In this document: positions 27,270 to 36,178 of the stretch, in pieces
Numbering within the stretch: position 1 is the first letter of the stretch
Layout of the letters: every line of letters starts with the position of its first letter
Origin: Ralstonia sp. UNC404CL21Col
Lineage (GTDB): Bacteria; Pseudomonadota; Gammaproteobacteria; Burkholderiales; Burkholderiaceae
DNA: 64,000 nucleotides
Direction: 5' to 3'
NCBI RefSeq assembly: GCF_000620465.1
Contig: NZ_JIBE01000004.1
Span: forward strand, 372,001 to 436,000
Notes under the pieces: generated by a model
What the model saw: only the letters and a program-made list of their open reading frames with translations
Told to the model about the DNA's origin: nothing
Databases searched by the model: none
Translations under genes and position numbers: made by a program

Positions 27270-28250
27270 ATGGCAACCGCAATCCGCTTTCATGAAACCG
27301 GCGGCCCCGAGGTCTTGCGCTGCGAGACCGTGGAGGTCGGCCAACCCGGCCCGGGGCAGGTCCGTCTGCGCCACGAGGCCGTCGGCCTGAACTTTGCCGA
27401 CACCTACTTCCGCTCGGGGCTCTACCCCGTGCCGCGCCCGGCCGGCATGGGCGTTGAGGCGGCAGGCATCGTTGAAGCCGTCGGCGATGGCGTGGCCAAT
27501 GTCGCCGTGGGCGATCGCGTGACCTACACGGGCTTCATCAACACGTTGGGCGCGTACAGCACGGAACGCCTCATTCCGGCCGCACCGCTCATCAAGCTGC
27601 CCGCCGCCATCGCGTGCGAAACCGCCGCCGCGATGACCATGCGCGGCCTGACGTCGGCCTACCTGCTGCGCCGCATCTACCCGTTTGCGAAGGGCAACAC
27701 GATCCTGCTGCATGCGGCCGCCGGCGGCGTGGGGCTGATCGTCTCGCAGTGGGCCAAGCTGCTCGGGCTGACGGTGATCGGCACGGTATCGAGCGAAGCC
27801 AAGGCGGACATCGCCCGCGCGCACGGCTGCGACCACGTCATCAACTACGCGCACGAAGACGTTGCAAAGCGCGTGCGCGAACTCACCGATGGCTTGGGCG
27901 TGAACGTGGTGTTCGACAGCGTCGGCAAGGCCACCTTCGATGCCTCGCTCGATTCGCTCAAGCGACGCGGCCTGATGGTGTGCGTCGGCACGGCGTCTGG
28001 CCCGATCCCGCCATTCAACCCGCAGCTGCTGGCGATGAAGGGATCGCTTTACCTCACGCGTCCGGCCCTGGCCGATTACATCGCCGATCCGGCCGAGAAA
28101 GCCGAGCTTGCCGGCGAGCTGTTCGATCACGTCGCCGCCGGTCGCATCAAGATCGAAATCCACCAGCGCTATGCGTTGGAAGATGCCGTGCAGGCGCACC
28201 GCGATCTGGAAGCACGCAAGACGACGGGGTCGTCCGTCTTCGTCATCTGA
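27270..28250 (+). CDS. Quinone oxidoreductase-like MDR protein
   Basis: NADPH-dependent oxidoreductase of the medium-chain dehydrogenase/reductase family, QOR subgroup, 326 residues. It has a GroES-like N-terminal domain and a Rossmann domain with the nucleotide motif AAAGGVGL (about 149-156). There is no structural-zinc Cys cluster and no catalytic-zinc Cys/His set, so it belongs to the zinc-free quinone oxidoreductase group, which reduces quinones or alpha,beta-unsaturated ketones. GGAG precedes the ATG. It lies 132 bases after the transporter and 9 bases before the dioxygenase, in the same operon. The in vivo substrate is unknown; an enone intermediate of the pathway is a reasonable guess. 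Confidence 0.9.
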   Translation: MATAIRFHETGGPEVLRCETVEVGQPGPGQVRLRHEAVGLNFADTYFRSGLYPVPRPAGMGVEAAGIVEAVGDGVANVAVGDRVTYTGFINTLGAYSTERLIPAAPLIKLPAAIACETAAAMTMRGLTSAYLLRRIYPFAKGNTILLHAAAGGVGLIVSQWAKLLGLTVIGTVSSEAKADIARAHGCDHVINYAHEDVAKRVRELTDGLGVNVVFDSVGKATFDASLDSLKRRGLMVCVGTASGPIPPFNPQLLAMKGSLYLTRPALADYIADPAEKAELAGELFDHVAAGRIKIEIHQRYALEDAVQAHRDLEARKTTGSSVFVI

Positions 28251-28259
28251 GGGGCCGTC

Positions 28260-29108
28260 ATGCGCATTGAACAACTGACCAACGCCCTGGGTGCCGAGCT
28301 GACCGGCGTGCAATTGCGCGACGCCATCGAAGACGATGGCCTGTTCGGCGAGATCCGCGCCGCGCTGCTCAAGCACCGCGTGATCTTCCTGCGCGACCAG
28401 GACCTGAGCCGCGCGCAGCACGTCGCGTTTGCCCGCCGCTTCGGCGATCTGGAAGACCACCCCGTGGCCGGCAGCGACCCCGAACACCCGGGCCTCGTGC
28501 GCATCTACAAGACGCCCGATCACCCAAACGACCGCTACGAAAACTGCTGGCACGCCGACACCACCTGGCGCGAGGCGCCGCAGTTCGGCGCTGTGCTGCG
28601 CTGCGTGGAATGCCCGCCCGTTGGCGGCGACACCATGTGGGCCAACATGGTGCTGGCCTACGAAAACCTGCCCGAAGACGTCAAGCACGACATTGCCGGC
28701 CTGCGCGCGCGCCACAGCATCGAGGCAAGCTTTGGCGCGGTCATGCCGATCGAAAAGCGTCTCGCGCTCAAGGCGCAATATCCCGATCCGGAACATCCTG
28801 TGGTGCGCACGCACCCCGAGACCGACGAGAAGGTGCTGTATGTGAACGGCTTCACGACACACTTCACGAACTACCACACACCGGCGCGCGTGCGCTTCGG
28901 ACAGGACGCCACCGGCGGCGCGTCGGAGCTGCTGCGCTACCTCATCAGCCAGGCCTACATTCCTGAATACCAGGTGCGCTGGCGCTGGAAACCGAACAGC
29001 GTGGCGATCTGGGACAACTCCGCCACGCAGCACTACGCCGTCATGGATTACGCGCCGTGCCATCGCAAGATGGAGCGTGCCGGCATCATCGGCGGGAAGC
29101 CGTTCTAA
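28260..29108 (+). CDS. TauD/TfdA-family Fe(II)/2-oxoglutarate dioxygenase
   Basis: Non-haem iron dioxygenase of 282 residues. It is predicted to oxidise a substrate with O2 and 2-oxoglutarate, giving succinate and CO2. The iron triad is intact: H98-x-D100 (CWHADTTW) and distal H258 (HYAVMDY), followed by R269/R273 for 2-oxoglutarate binding. Family members hydroxylate taurine, 2,4-D and related compounds, usually next to a heteroatom that then leaves; which substrate this one takes cannot be read from sequence. It starts 9 bases after the QOR gene. Its combination with a beta-keto acid cleavage enzyme is unusual and points to a substrate that needs an oxidative opening step. Confidence 0.92.
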   Translation: MRIEQLTNALGAELTGVQLRDAIEDDGLFGEIRAALLKHRVIFLRDQDLSRAQHVAFARRFGDLEDHPVAGSDPEHPGLVRIYKTPDHPNDRYENCWHADTTWREAPQFGAVLRCVECPPVGGDTMWANMVLAYENLPEDVKHDIAGLRARHSIEASFGAVMPIEKRLALKAQYPDPEHPVVRTHPETDEKVLYVNGFTTHFTNYHTPARVRFGQDATGGASELLRYLISQAYIPEYQVRWRWKPNSVAIWDNSATQHYAVMDYAPCHRKMERAGIIGGKPF

Positions 29109-29165
29109 CGACCGTCGGGACACATCGGACCCGTCGGCGATCACACCAAGAGGAGACCCTGCAAC

Positions 29166-30299
29166 ATGAAGACGAAGCACCTCGCCCCCGCGGCGCTGCT
29201 GGCCTGTGCCGGCGCGGCCTGTGCGCAATCCGGCGTCACGCTGTACGGCGTCATCGACACCAACATCGAATATGCGACGAACCTGCCGGGCGCCACACCG
29301 GGCAGCTCGGGCAATCGCGTGTCGATGCAAAGCGGCGGGTTGTCAGGCTCGCGCTGGGGCCTGCGCGGCGTGGAGGATCTGGGCGGCGGACTGAGCGCGC
29401 TGTTCGTGCTGGAAAGCGGCTTTGCGAGCGACACGGGCCAATCGCAGCAAGGCGGACGGCTGTTCGGGCGTCAGGCCTACGTTGGGCTCAAGAGCAGCAC
29501 GGTCGGACAGCTCACCTTCGGCCGCCAGTACACGACGCTGTTCCAGTTGCTGGCCAACTTCGAGCCGATGGCGTATTCCACGCAATACGAACCGGCGGCC
29601 GTGCAGACCGGCGTCAATTTCCGCTCCGACAACACGGCGATGTACACGGGCAACTTCGGCCCGGTGACGGCGCAGGCCCATTGGTCGTTCGGCACCGGCG
29701 CGCCGAGCACCAACCCGACCGGCGGCGGCAACGGCGAAGTGCCCGGCCAGGCGCGGCGCGACAGCGGCTACGGCGCGGGGGTGGCCTATTCGGCGGGGCC
29801 CCTGGGCGCCACGCTCGCGTACGACCAGTACAACCCGAGCACGCCGCTGGGCGGCGGCGCATTCAGCTCCGGCACGTTGCGCAAGGCAGCGCTGGCGGGC
29901 AGCTACCTCGTTGGCGACGTGTTCAAGATCATGGGCGGCTACCGCTGGGGCCAGAACAAGAACGCCAACGGCAGCGTGGCACTGCGCGACGACTACTTCT
30001 GGGCCGGCGCCAACTACCAGGCGACGAACGCGCTGATGCTCTCGCTCGAATACTCGTATCAGAAAATCAAGACCATCAACAGCGCACCGTCGACACAGGC
30101 CAACCCGTGGCAGGTCGCGTTCATTGCCGACTACACGCTTTCCAAGCGCACCGACCTGTATCTGACGACGGCGTATGCGCGCAACGCAGGCCTCGCGCTG
30201 GATCAGGCCACGGTGGATCTCAACGCCACGGGCTATGGCCTCGCCGCGGGCAAGACCAGCATGCTGGGCGCGGCCGTCGGCATCCGTCACAAGTTCTGA
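29166..30299 (+). CDS. Burkholderiales-type general porin
   Basis: Outer-membrane trimeric porin of the Gram-negative porin (Porin_4) family, 377 residues. The signal peptide ends near GAACA-QS and the mature protein begins SGVTLYGVIDTNIEYATN, the signature start in Burkholderia, Ralstonia and Bordetella porins. Alternating beta strands and the terminal RHKF with final Phe follow. The gene ends the AraC-linked operon: a strong terminator stands 60 bases downstream. Placed after transporter and enzymes, it may ease entry of the pathway substrate across the outer membrane, but it could equally be a general diffusion pore. Confidence 0.93.
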   Translation: MKTKHLAPAALLACAGAACAQSGVTLYGVIDTNIEYATNLPGATPGSSGNRVSMQSGGLSGSRWGLRGVEDLGGGLSALFVLESGFASDTGQSQQGGRLFGRQAYVGLKSSTVGQLTFGRQYTTLFQLLANFEPMAYSTQYEPAAVQTGVNFRSDNTAMYTGNFGPVTAQAHWSFGTGAPSTNPTGGGNGEVPGQARRDSGYGAGVAYSAGPLGATLAYDQYNPSTPLGGGAFSSGTLRKAALAGSYLVGDVFKIMGGYRWGQNKNANGSVALRDDYFWAGANYQATNALMLSLEYSYQKIKTINSAPSTQANPWQVAFIADYTLSKRTDLYLTTAYARNAGLALDQATVDLNATGYGLAAGKTSMLGAAVGIRHKF

Positions 30300-30358
30300 G
30301 CGGCCGGTCTCCAAAAGCACCACGGGAGGCGGACTCCGCCGTCTCCCCGGTCGGCATT

Positions 30359-30384
30359 CGAGGAGGGCGACCTCCTCGTTTTTT
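30359..30384 (+). terminator. Strong Rho-independent terminator after the porin
   Basis: CGAGGAGG-GCGA-CCTCCTCG, a perfect 8-bp stem followed by six T residues. It lies between the porin and the hydrolase gene and marks the end of the main catabolic transcript. Confidence 0.92.
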
Positions 30385-30401
30385 CTGCATGGCGTTTCAT
30401 C

Positions 30402-30977
30402 ATGACGTTGTCCAACACCGCTTCCACCCTCCTCTTCGTACCCGGCCTGCGCGACCACGTAGCCGAACACTGGCAGACGTTGCTCGAAGCCGAACTCCGG
30501 GCGGCAGGCCACAAGGCTGCGTCGGTCCCGCCGCTGGAGGTCGACAGGTTGAGCTGCGCAGCACGGGTCGCAGCGTTGGACAAGGCCGTCAGCGCCATCG
30601 ACGGTCCGGTGATTCTGGCAGCGCACAGCGCGGGCGTGATGATCACCGTGCATTGGGCCCGGCGGCACACGCGCAAGATCCACGGCGCTTTGCTGGCCAC
30701 GCCGGCCGATCTCGACACGCCCCTGCCTTCGGCCTACCCCACGCAGGACGTGCTGCAAGAAAACGGCTGGCTGCCTTGCCCGCGGCATCCCCTGCCGTTT
30801 CCAAGCATCGTCGCCGCGAGCAGGAACGACCCGCTGGCCTCGTTCGAACGCGTGGCCGGCATGGCCGCCGACTGGGGCAGCCGTCTGGTCGATCTCGGGG
30901 AGGTCGGACACCTCAATCCGGCATCGGGCTTCGGCCCGTGGCCGGGGGCACAGGCACTCATCGCTGCCCTGCGCTGA
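30402..30977 (+). CDS. RBBP9/YdeN-family serine hydrolase
   Basis: Small alpha/beta-hydrolase of 191 residues. It begins with the family's first strand and loop (LLFVPGLRDHVAEHWQ). The nucleophile elbow is AHSAGV (Ser about 76), the acid is probably the Asp of SRNDPLAS and the base the His of GEVGHLNP, so the catalytic triad is complete. RBBP9/YdeN-type enzymes are poorly understood serine hydrolases. The gene starts 18 bases after the porin terminator, so it may depend on read-through or on an unseen promoter. A Rieske protein gene follows 14 bases later, suggesting a two-gene unit. Confidence 0.85.
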   Translation: MTLSNTASTLLFVPGLRDHVAEHWQTLLEAELRAAGHKAASVPPLEVDRLSCAARVAALDKAVSAIDGPVILAAHSAGVMITVHWARRHTRKIHGALLATPADLDTPLPSAYPTQDVLQENGWLPCPRHPLPFPSIVAASRNDPLASFERVAGMAADWGSRLVDLGEVGHLNPASGFGPWPGAQALIAALR

Positions 30978-30991
30978 CTCGGGAGGCCAGC

Positions 30992-31303
30992 ATGTCGCAC
31001 GCGGTGTCGATCCCCTTGGCGGAACTGCCGCAGGGTCAACGCAAGCTCATATGGATGGCAGACAGGTGCATCGCGCTGTTCAACATCGACGGCGCGGTCT
31101 ACGCCATCGACAATGCGTGCCCGCATCAAGGAGCCGCGTTGGCCAACGGGCCACTGGAGGGCACGTGGCTGCGGTGCCCCGCGCATGGCCTGCGCTTCAA
31201 TCTGGCGGCACCGGCGGCGGGCCTGTGCCTGACGCATGTGCCGATCAGCATCGCCGACGACACGCTGACCGTCACGCTCGGCGGCCCGCCAAACAGCGCC
31301 TAG
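30992..31303 (+). CDS. Rieske [2Fe-2S] ferredoxin-like protein
   Basis: A 103-residue single-domain Rieske protein. Both ligand boxes are present: C-P-H-Q-G (about 39-43) and C-P-A-H-G (about 60-64), providing two Cys and two His. It resembles the small ferredoxins that feed electrons to ring-hydroxylating oxygenases, and also NirD-type domains. The ATG has GGGAGG about 7 nt upstream. No oxygenase alpha subunit is next to it, so its electron acceptor and reductase are unknown. The TauD-family enzyme in the preceding operon does not need such a donor, so this protein has no obvious partner here. Confidence 0.88.
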   Translation: MSHAVSIPLAELPQGQRKLIWMADRCIALFNIDGAVYAIDNACPHQGAALANGPLEGTWLRCPAHGLRFNLAAPAAGLCLTHVPISIADDTLTVTLGGPPNSA

Positions 31304-31316
31304 CTCCGCGCGCCCA

Positions 31317-32684
31317 TCACACCATGCGGCGGATGCCGAACCGCTGCGCGCGGCGTCGCCACACAAGCGCGTAATACAGCCCCTGCATCACGAACATGGC
31401 GAGGAAGGCAGCCGGATACGCAGCCCAGATGCCGTCGGTGCCGATATGGCGGCTCAGCACCCAGGCCACCGGCACTTCCACCGCCGCAATGGCGAGGATG
31501 GAAATCGCCGTGGGCGCCATCACCGTGCCGCTTGAGCGCATCACGCCCGAGAAGACGCTCGCCATGCCAAAGATGACCGAGCTCCACAGCGAAATGTGCA
31601 GCAGGCTCTGGGCAAGGCTCATCACTTCCGTGTTCGTGGTGAACCAGCCGATGACGGCGCGCGAGAACAGCATCGCCATCAGCACCAGCACGCCGGTAAT
31701 GGCCACGTTGAGCCACAGTCCCGTGCGCGTGATGGCGTCCAGCCGCTCCGTATTGCCCGAACCGATGGCCTGCGCCCCGAGAATGGACGCCGTGATCGCA
31801 ATCGACATGGCGGGAAACTGCACGTAGCTGATGATCTGCGTGCCGGCGCCGTACGCAGCCGTCGCGTCGGAGCCGAAGCCGTTGACGAAGGACAGCAGCG
31901 CCAGCTCGGCAATCGAAATGACCACAAGCTGCACGCCCGTCGGCACGCCGATCCGCAGCACGGTTTGGAGCACACCCAGATCGACCCACAGATGCCGCGC
32001 CAGCACGGCATCGGGCGCGAGCGGATGGTTGCGGCGGCGCAGGAAGAACGCGAGCCACACCAGCGCGACCGTGAACGAGATGATGGTCGCCGCGGCGCCG
32101 CTTGCCACACCCAGCTGCGGCAAGCCGAACCAGCCGCGAATGAAGGTCGGCGTCAGCACCAGCCCGATCGCCGTCGACAGCGCGAGCGTGCGCAGCGGCG
32201 TGCGTGTGTCACCCACGCCGCGCATCATCGCCGTGGCCAGCAGGTAGACGAACAGGCCCGGCATGGCATAGAGCATGACGCTAGCGTAGAGCGTGGCGTC
32301 TTGCAGGATGTCGGCCGGCGTGCCGAGCCACCCCAGCAGCGCGTTGGCGAAGGGGCCGCCCAGCAGTGCCACCGCCAGCCCGACGATGAAGCCCACCGAC
32401 AACGTTGTCCCGGCCACGGTCTTGACCGCCTCGGGCTTCTTGGCGCCCCACGCTTGCCCGATCAGCACCGCCGCACCGGACCCGAGCCCGATGATGAAAG
32501 CGATGAAGAAGAACAGGATCGGGAAGAACGCCGACACCGCGGCGAGTGCCTTCACGCCCAGCATGTGCCCCACATAGACGTTGTTGAGCGTGCCCGACAA
32601 CGATTGCAGGATGTTGGCCAGGATCAGCGGGCCGAGGAATGCGATGAATGTTCGCCACAACGGGCGAGCGGCAGGCGCTGTCAT
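31317..32684 (-). CDS. MATE-family multidrug efflux transporter
   Basis: Twelve-TM antiporter of the multi-antimicrobial extrusion family (NorM/DinF group), 455 residues; exports cationic drugs or metabolites in exchange for Na+ or H+. Two homologous MatE repeats are visible; the first includes the NVYVGHMLGVKALAAVSAF segment and GSGAAVLIGQAWGAKKPE, the second GADG-like loop AQAIGSGNTERLD. The ATG overlaps the stop codon of the DUF2239 gene upstream by four bases, so the two are coupled. Substrate specificity cannot be predicted. The gene is convergent with the Rieske gene, 13 bases apart. Confidence 0.92.
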   Translation of the reverse strand: MTAPAARPLWRTFIAFLGPLILANILQSLSGTLNNVYVGHMLGVKALAAVSAFFPILFFFIAFIIGLGSGAAVLIGQAWGAKKPEAVKTVAGTTLSVGFIVGLAVALLGGPFANALLGWLGTPADILQDATLYASVMLYAMPGLFVYLLATAMMRGVGDTRTPLRTLALSTAIGLVLTPTFIRGWFGLPQLGVASGAAATIISFTVALVWLAFFLRRRNHPLAPDAVLARHLWVDLGVLQTVLRIGVPTGVQLVVISIAELALLSFVNGFGSDATAAYGAGTQIISYVQFPAMSIAITASILGAQAIGSGNTERLDAITRTGLWLNVAITGVLVLMAMLFSRAVIGWFTTNTEVMSLAQSLLHISLWSSVIFGMASVFSGVMRSSGTVMAPTAISILAIAAVEVPVAWVLSRHIGTDGIWAAYPAAFLAMFVMQGLYYALVWRRRAQRFGIRRMV

Positions 32685-33295
32685 GCAGCCTCCTGTTGAG
32701 GATTGAAGGCCCGGCTTGCCAGTTCGCGTGCAAAGTCGCGCACGTCGGCGGGCCAGGAGTGTGTGAGGGACTCGAACGCCGCGGCATCTGCGGCAAACAG
32801 GGCGCGCGTGGCCTCTTCAAAGCCCGCGGCGTTGCCGGCCATCGCCGACATGAAGCGGTACGCCGCCTCTTGCGCAGTCCGGCGGCGGTCGGCGCCTTCG
32901 GCAGCGCGCCGGGCATCTTCCACGAGCTTGCGCAGCGTAACCGATGCCCCGCCCGGCTGCGCGGCCAGCCAGTCCCAGTGGCGCGGCAGCAAGGTGACCT
33001 CGCGCGCAATCACGCCCAGCTTGGGGCGGCCAGGACCACGCGGGCGACTATCGGACTCTGCCGGTTGCGTGGCAGACGGTGCGGTTGGATCGAGGCGCGC
33101 AAGCACGTCTTCCACTGTGCCGCGCAAGTCGAATTCCACGGGCTGTGCGGTGGTGCGGTCAAACACCAGCACCTGCGATTCGGGGTATGCATCGACGTGG
33201 ATCTTGACGGCCCGGGCGACGTCGCGGACGGGCCCGGCGGCCAGGCACTGCGTGCCGGCAAACGCCGTGCAGATCACAACGGGTGTGGGATGCAT
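32681..33295 (-). CDS. DUF2239-family protein
   Basis: Conserved protein of 204 residues matching the DUF2239 family as I recall it: an N-terminal domain with PVVICTAFAGTQCLAAG and a KIHVDAYPESQVLVFD strand pair, a Pro/Gly-rich linker with RGPGRPKLGV, and a helical C-terminal domain with TLLPRHWDWLAAQPGGASVTLRKLVE. The GRPKLGVIARE and following helix resemble a ribbon-helix-helix or AT-hook-like DNA-binding element, so a regulatory role is possible. The start has GGAG about 8 nt upstream. It precedes and overlaps the MATE gene by four bases. I cannot assign a function. Extension of the frame far upstream is a shadow of vgrG. Confidence 0.82.
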   Translation of the reverse strand: MHPTPVVICTAFAGTQCLAAGPVRDVARAVKIHVDAYPESQVLVFDRTTAQPVEFDLRGTVEDVLARLDPTAPSATQPAESDSRPRGPGRPKLGVIAREVTLLPRHWDWLAAQPGGASVTLRKLVEDARRAAEGADRRRTAQEAAYRFMSAMAGNAAGFEEATRALFAADAAAFESLTHSWPADVRDFARELASRAFNPQQEAA

Positions 33296-33324
33296 GAACT
33301 TGCTCCAGAAATACAATGAGCCAA

Positions 33325-33353
33325 ATTCTATCCGGGTTAAATTAGATAAGCAA
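33325..33353 (-). promoter_or_regulatory. Probable sigma-70 promoter for the DUF2239-MATE operon
   Basis: On the minus strand TTGCTT (33353-33348), 17-nt spacer, TAGAAT (33330-33325), 30 nt upstream of the DUF2239 ATG. The surrounding 33300-33400 stretch is clearly AT-rich compared with the rest of the window. Confidence 0.6.
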
Positions 33354-33535
33354 TATCGCCCGGGTGAAAAAGCTGATTTAGTTAAGGAATAGTTAGCCGG
33401 CGCACGCCCACGCGTATCCGTACACGGGCAGCTCACCGCCGCCCAACGCATTGCGTCAAGTTTCGTCAATTCCATTCCGGTAGCGCGACAGAGCCACGAG
33501 GATGTTTCCTCTTGACCTCTACTGGGAGACCGCTC

Positions 33536-36167
33536 GTGAGCCAAAGCGCCGCTCGCATCAATCGCCCCGCGAACGTAACCAACACCATCCCTCGATCCGA
33601 TCCTCACCGCACAGTCAAAGCCACGAGTGCTGCGATCCCCGAGTTGCTGGGCGTGCCGCAGTTGGAGTTCGTGCGCGTGAGTGGGCGCGAAGCCCTGAGC
33701 GAGCTGTTCACCTACACGGTCGACCTGCGCCCCGTTTCTGTTGGCGCAGCGCAAGCCATGCTCGAATCGGATCTGGACGACGCCATCGGCCTGGAGATGA
33801 CGCTGACGATTGAGTTGGACGGCATCGGCACCGGCCTGATGGGTGGTGTTGGCGCCGGCGAGCGCCAAATTACTGGCGTCATCAGCGCTGTCGAACAAGT
33901 TGGCGGTGTGAGCGACAACCGCCTCTACCGCTACACCCTGCGCCCCTGGCTCTGGCTCGCCACCCAGACCGCCGACTACAAAGCCTTCCAGAACAAAAGC
34001 GTCATCGACATCCTTGATGAAGTCCTGGCCGACTACACCTTCAGCGTCGACAAACGCCTGGACGAGAGCGCCTTCCCCAAACTCGAATGGGAAGTCCAGC
34101 ACGGCGAAACGGATTTCGCCTTCCTCCAACGCCTCACCGAAGAATGGGGCATCACCTACTTCTTCGAACACGATGGCGGCCACCACCGCCTCGTGCTGGT
34201 GAGCGAATCCGGCGCCTGGCGTAGATTTCCCAGCGCTGCGTATCACACGCTGCCGATCTACCCGCAGGGCTTCAAGGTTGACGAAGAGCACCTCACCCGG
34301 TTCGAACCCATCAATCGCCTGCGCACCGGCAAGGTCACCCTCAAAGACTACGACCCGCGCCAGCCCAAGGCCGATCTCACCACCGGCGACAGCTTGCCGC
34401 GTGACACGTACCACTCCGAGTTCGAACGCTACGAATATGACCCCGGCGTCTACACAAGCCGAGACATCGGCAGCCAGCGCGCCCGCATCCGCATGGAAGA
34501 GCGCCGCGCCAAAGGCCGCCGCATGCGTGGCGCAGGCGGTGCGTGGCGTCGCTGCCGGCTGCACCTACCAGATCGCCAACCACGACAAGGATGATCTCAA
34601 TCGGGAATTCCTCGTCGTCAGCACCGAGCTTGAACTCGAAGACGTCGCCGTCCAATCGGGCAGCATCCAGCGTTACGCCTGTCATGTCCGCTTTGAAGCC
34701 CACCCGACGGATGAAGTCTTCCGCCCGCCGCTGACCACCGCCAAACCGCGCGTCAAGGGTATTCAGCGCGCCGTCGTCACCGGCCCCGAGAACCAGGAAG
34801 TCTGGACCAACGACTTCGGCTGCGTCAAAGTCCAGTTCGAATGGGACCGCTACGGCCAATACGACCAGAACAGCTCCCCCTGGATACGCGTCGCCAATGG
34901 CTGGTCTGGTGACCAGTTTGGCGCCATGCACATCCCGCGCATCGGACAGGAGGTGCTCGTTGACTACCTCAACGGCGACCCGAATACGCCGATCATCATT
35001 GGGCGGGTGCCGAATCAGTTGAATCTGCCGCCGTGGCAACTGCCTGGCCAGCATGCGCTCAGTGGTATCGCCAGCAAAGAACTGTTCGGCAAGCGGCGCA
35101 ACCACCTGTTGATGGACGACACGCAAGGCCAGATCCAGGCACAACTGTCGTCAGACCACCAGACCAGTCAGCTCAACCTTGGCTATCTGACTGGGGTGCC
35201 TGGCAACCCGGGGCGCAAAGACCAGCGAGGCGAAGGCTTTGATCTGCGCACCGATGGGCAGGGTGCTATCCGTGGTGCCAAGGGTTTGCTCCTCACCACC
35301 GAAGGGCAGATTGCTGCCGTGGGCGGCCACCTCGACCGGCAAGAGTTCATCCGCTGCATGGAGGCCGCGCTCGAAGCCGCCAAATCGTTGGGTGAGTACA
35401 GCAGCCAGCACGAAGCCCTGAAAACCGACGCCGGTCCGCAATCGACCCTCACGAAAGCCATTGAGGAATGGGATGCCGGGGCCAACAACCATCAGGACAA
35501 GCCAGGCCGAGGTGGCCAGCCCCTGCTGGGCGCCTACGCGCCAGCTGGGATCGGCTTGGCTACACCCAAAAGCCTGACCAGCTACGCGGGCCAGCACATC
35601 GACACCGTATCCAAGCTGAACCAGCAGCAAACGGCAGGACAGCAGTACCTCGTCAACGCCGGCACCGGCATCAGCCTGTTTGCCCACAGCGGTGAATGGA
35701 AGGGCATCGCTCACCAGGGACAGCTTGTGCTGCAAGCGCAGCAGAAGAGCATCACCTCCAATGCCAAGCAGGATGTGGTCGTCACCGCCACGGACGGCAC
35801 GATCGTGCTCAATGCCAAGACAGGCATCACGCTCATGAGCGGCAACGCGGGGATCCGGATTGCGGGTGGGAAGGTCGAGGCCTTTGGGCCGACGCTCATC
35901 CACCTGCATACGGGGAACTTTGATGTGCCGCCGGCACAGGGCATTGACGGAGCGCTGCCGCAGTTTGATTCGGGCGACACCAAGCGCAGCTTTGCGCTGG
36001 TGCGCGAGATCGATGGCGAACCGATTTCCAGCACCGCATACACCTTGACCACTGCCGATGGCAGCGTGGTTGGCAACGGTGTTGCCGCGGATGGCGTCAC
36101 CCCGGAATCAACCTTGCAGCAGATCGAACACCTGCAAGCCGCCTTCAAGCTTCCCAAACTGTTCTGA
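33536..36167 (+). pseudogene. vgrG: vgrG (T6SS spike) interrupted by a frameshift
   Basis: VgrG trimer forms the puncturing tip of the type VI secretion system and carries effectors. The GTG start has GGGAG 7 nt upstream. The first frame encodes the gp27-like head (LEWEVQHGETDFAFLQRLTEEWGITYFFEHDGG) up to the RARIRMEERRAKGRRMRG segment, then runs into non-VgrG sequence and stops at 34594. The next frame resumes with VRGVAAGCTYQI and continues through the gp5-like OB fold (WTNDFGCVKVQFEWDRYGQYD, FGAMHIPRIGQEVLVDYL), a DUF2345 domain and a C-terminal extension ending KLPKLF. The lesion lies at about 34532-34540 and equals one extra base or two missing bases. Repaired, the protein would be about 877 residues. 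It may be a true null allele, a sequencing error or, less likely, recoding. Confidence 0.88.
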
Positions 36168-36178
36168 GCACCTGCACC

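Noticed and set aside
29057..31303. One long plus-strand frame running from the dioxygenase end through the Rieske gene
   Set aside because: Only its last 103 codons match a family (Rieske) and start at an ATG with GGGAGG; the rest is a shadow of the porin and hydrolase genes.
34278..36167. C-terminal vgrG frame as an independent gene
   Set aside because: Its first 85 residues are non-VgrG low-complexity sequence, and VgrG similarity begins exactly where the upstream frame stops matching. It is the second half of one frameshifted gene.
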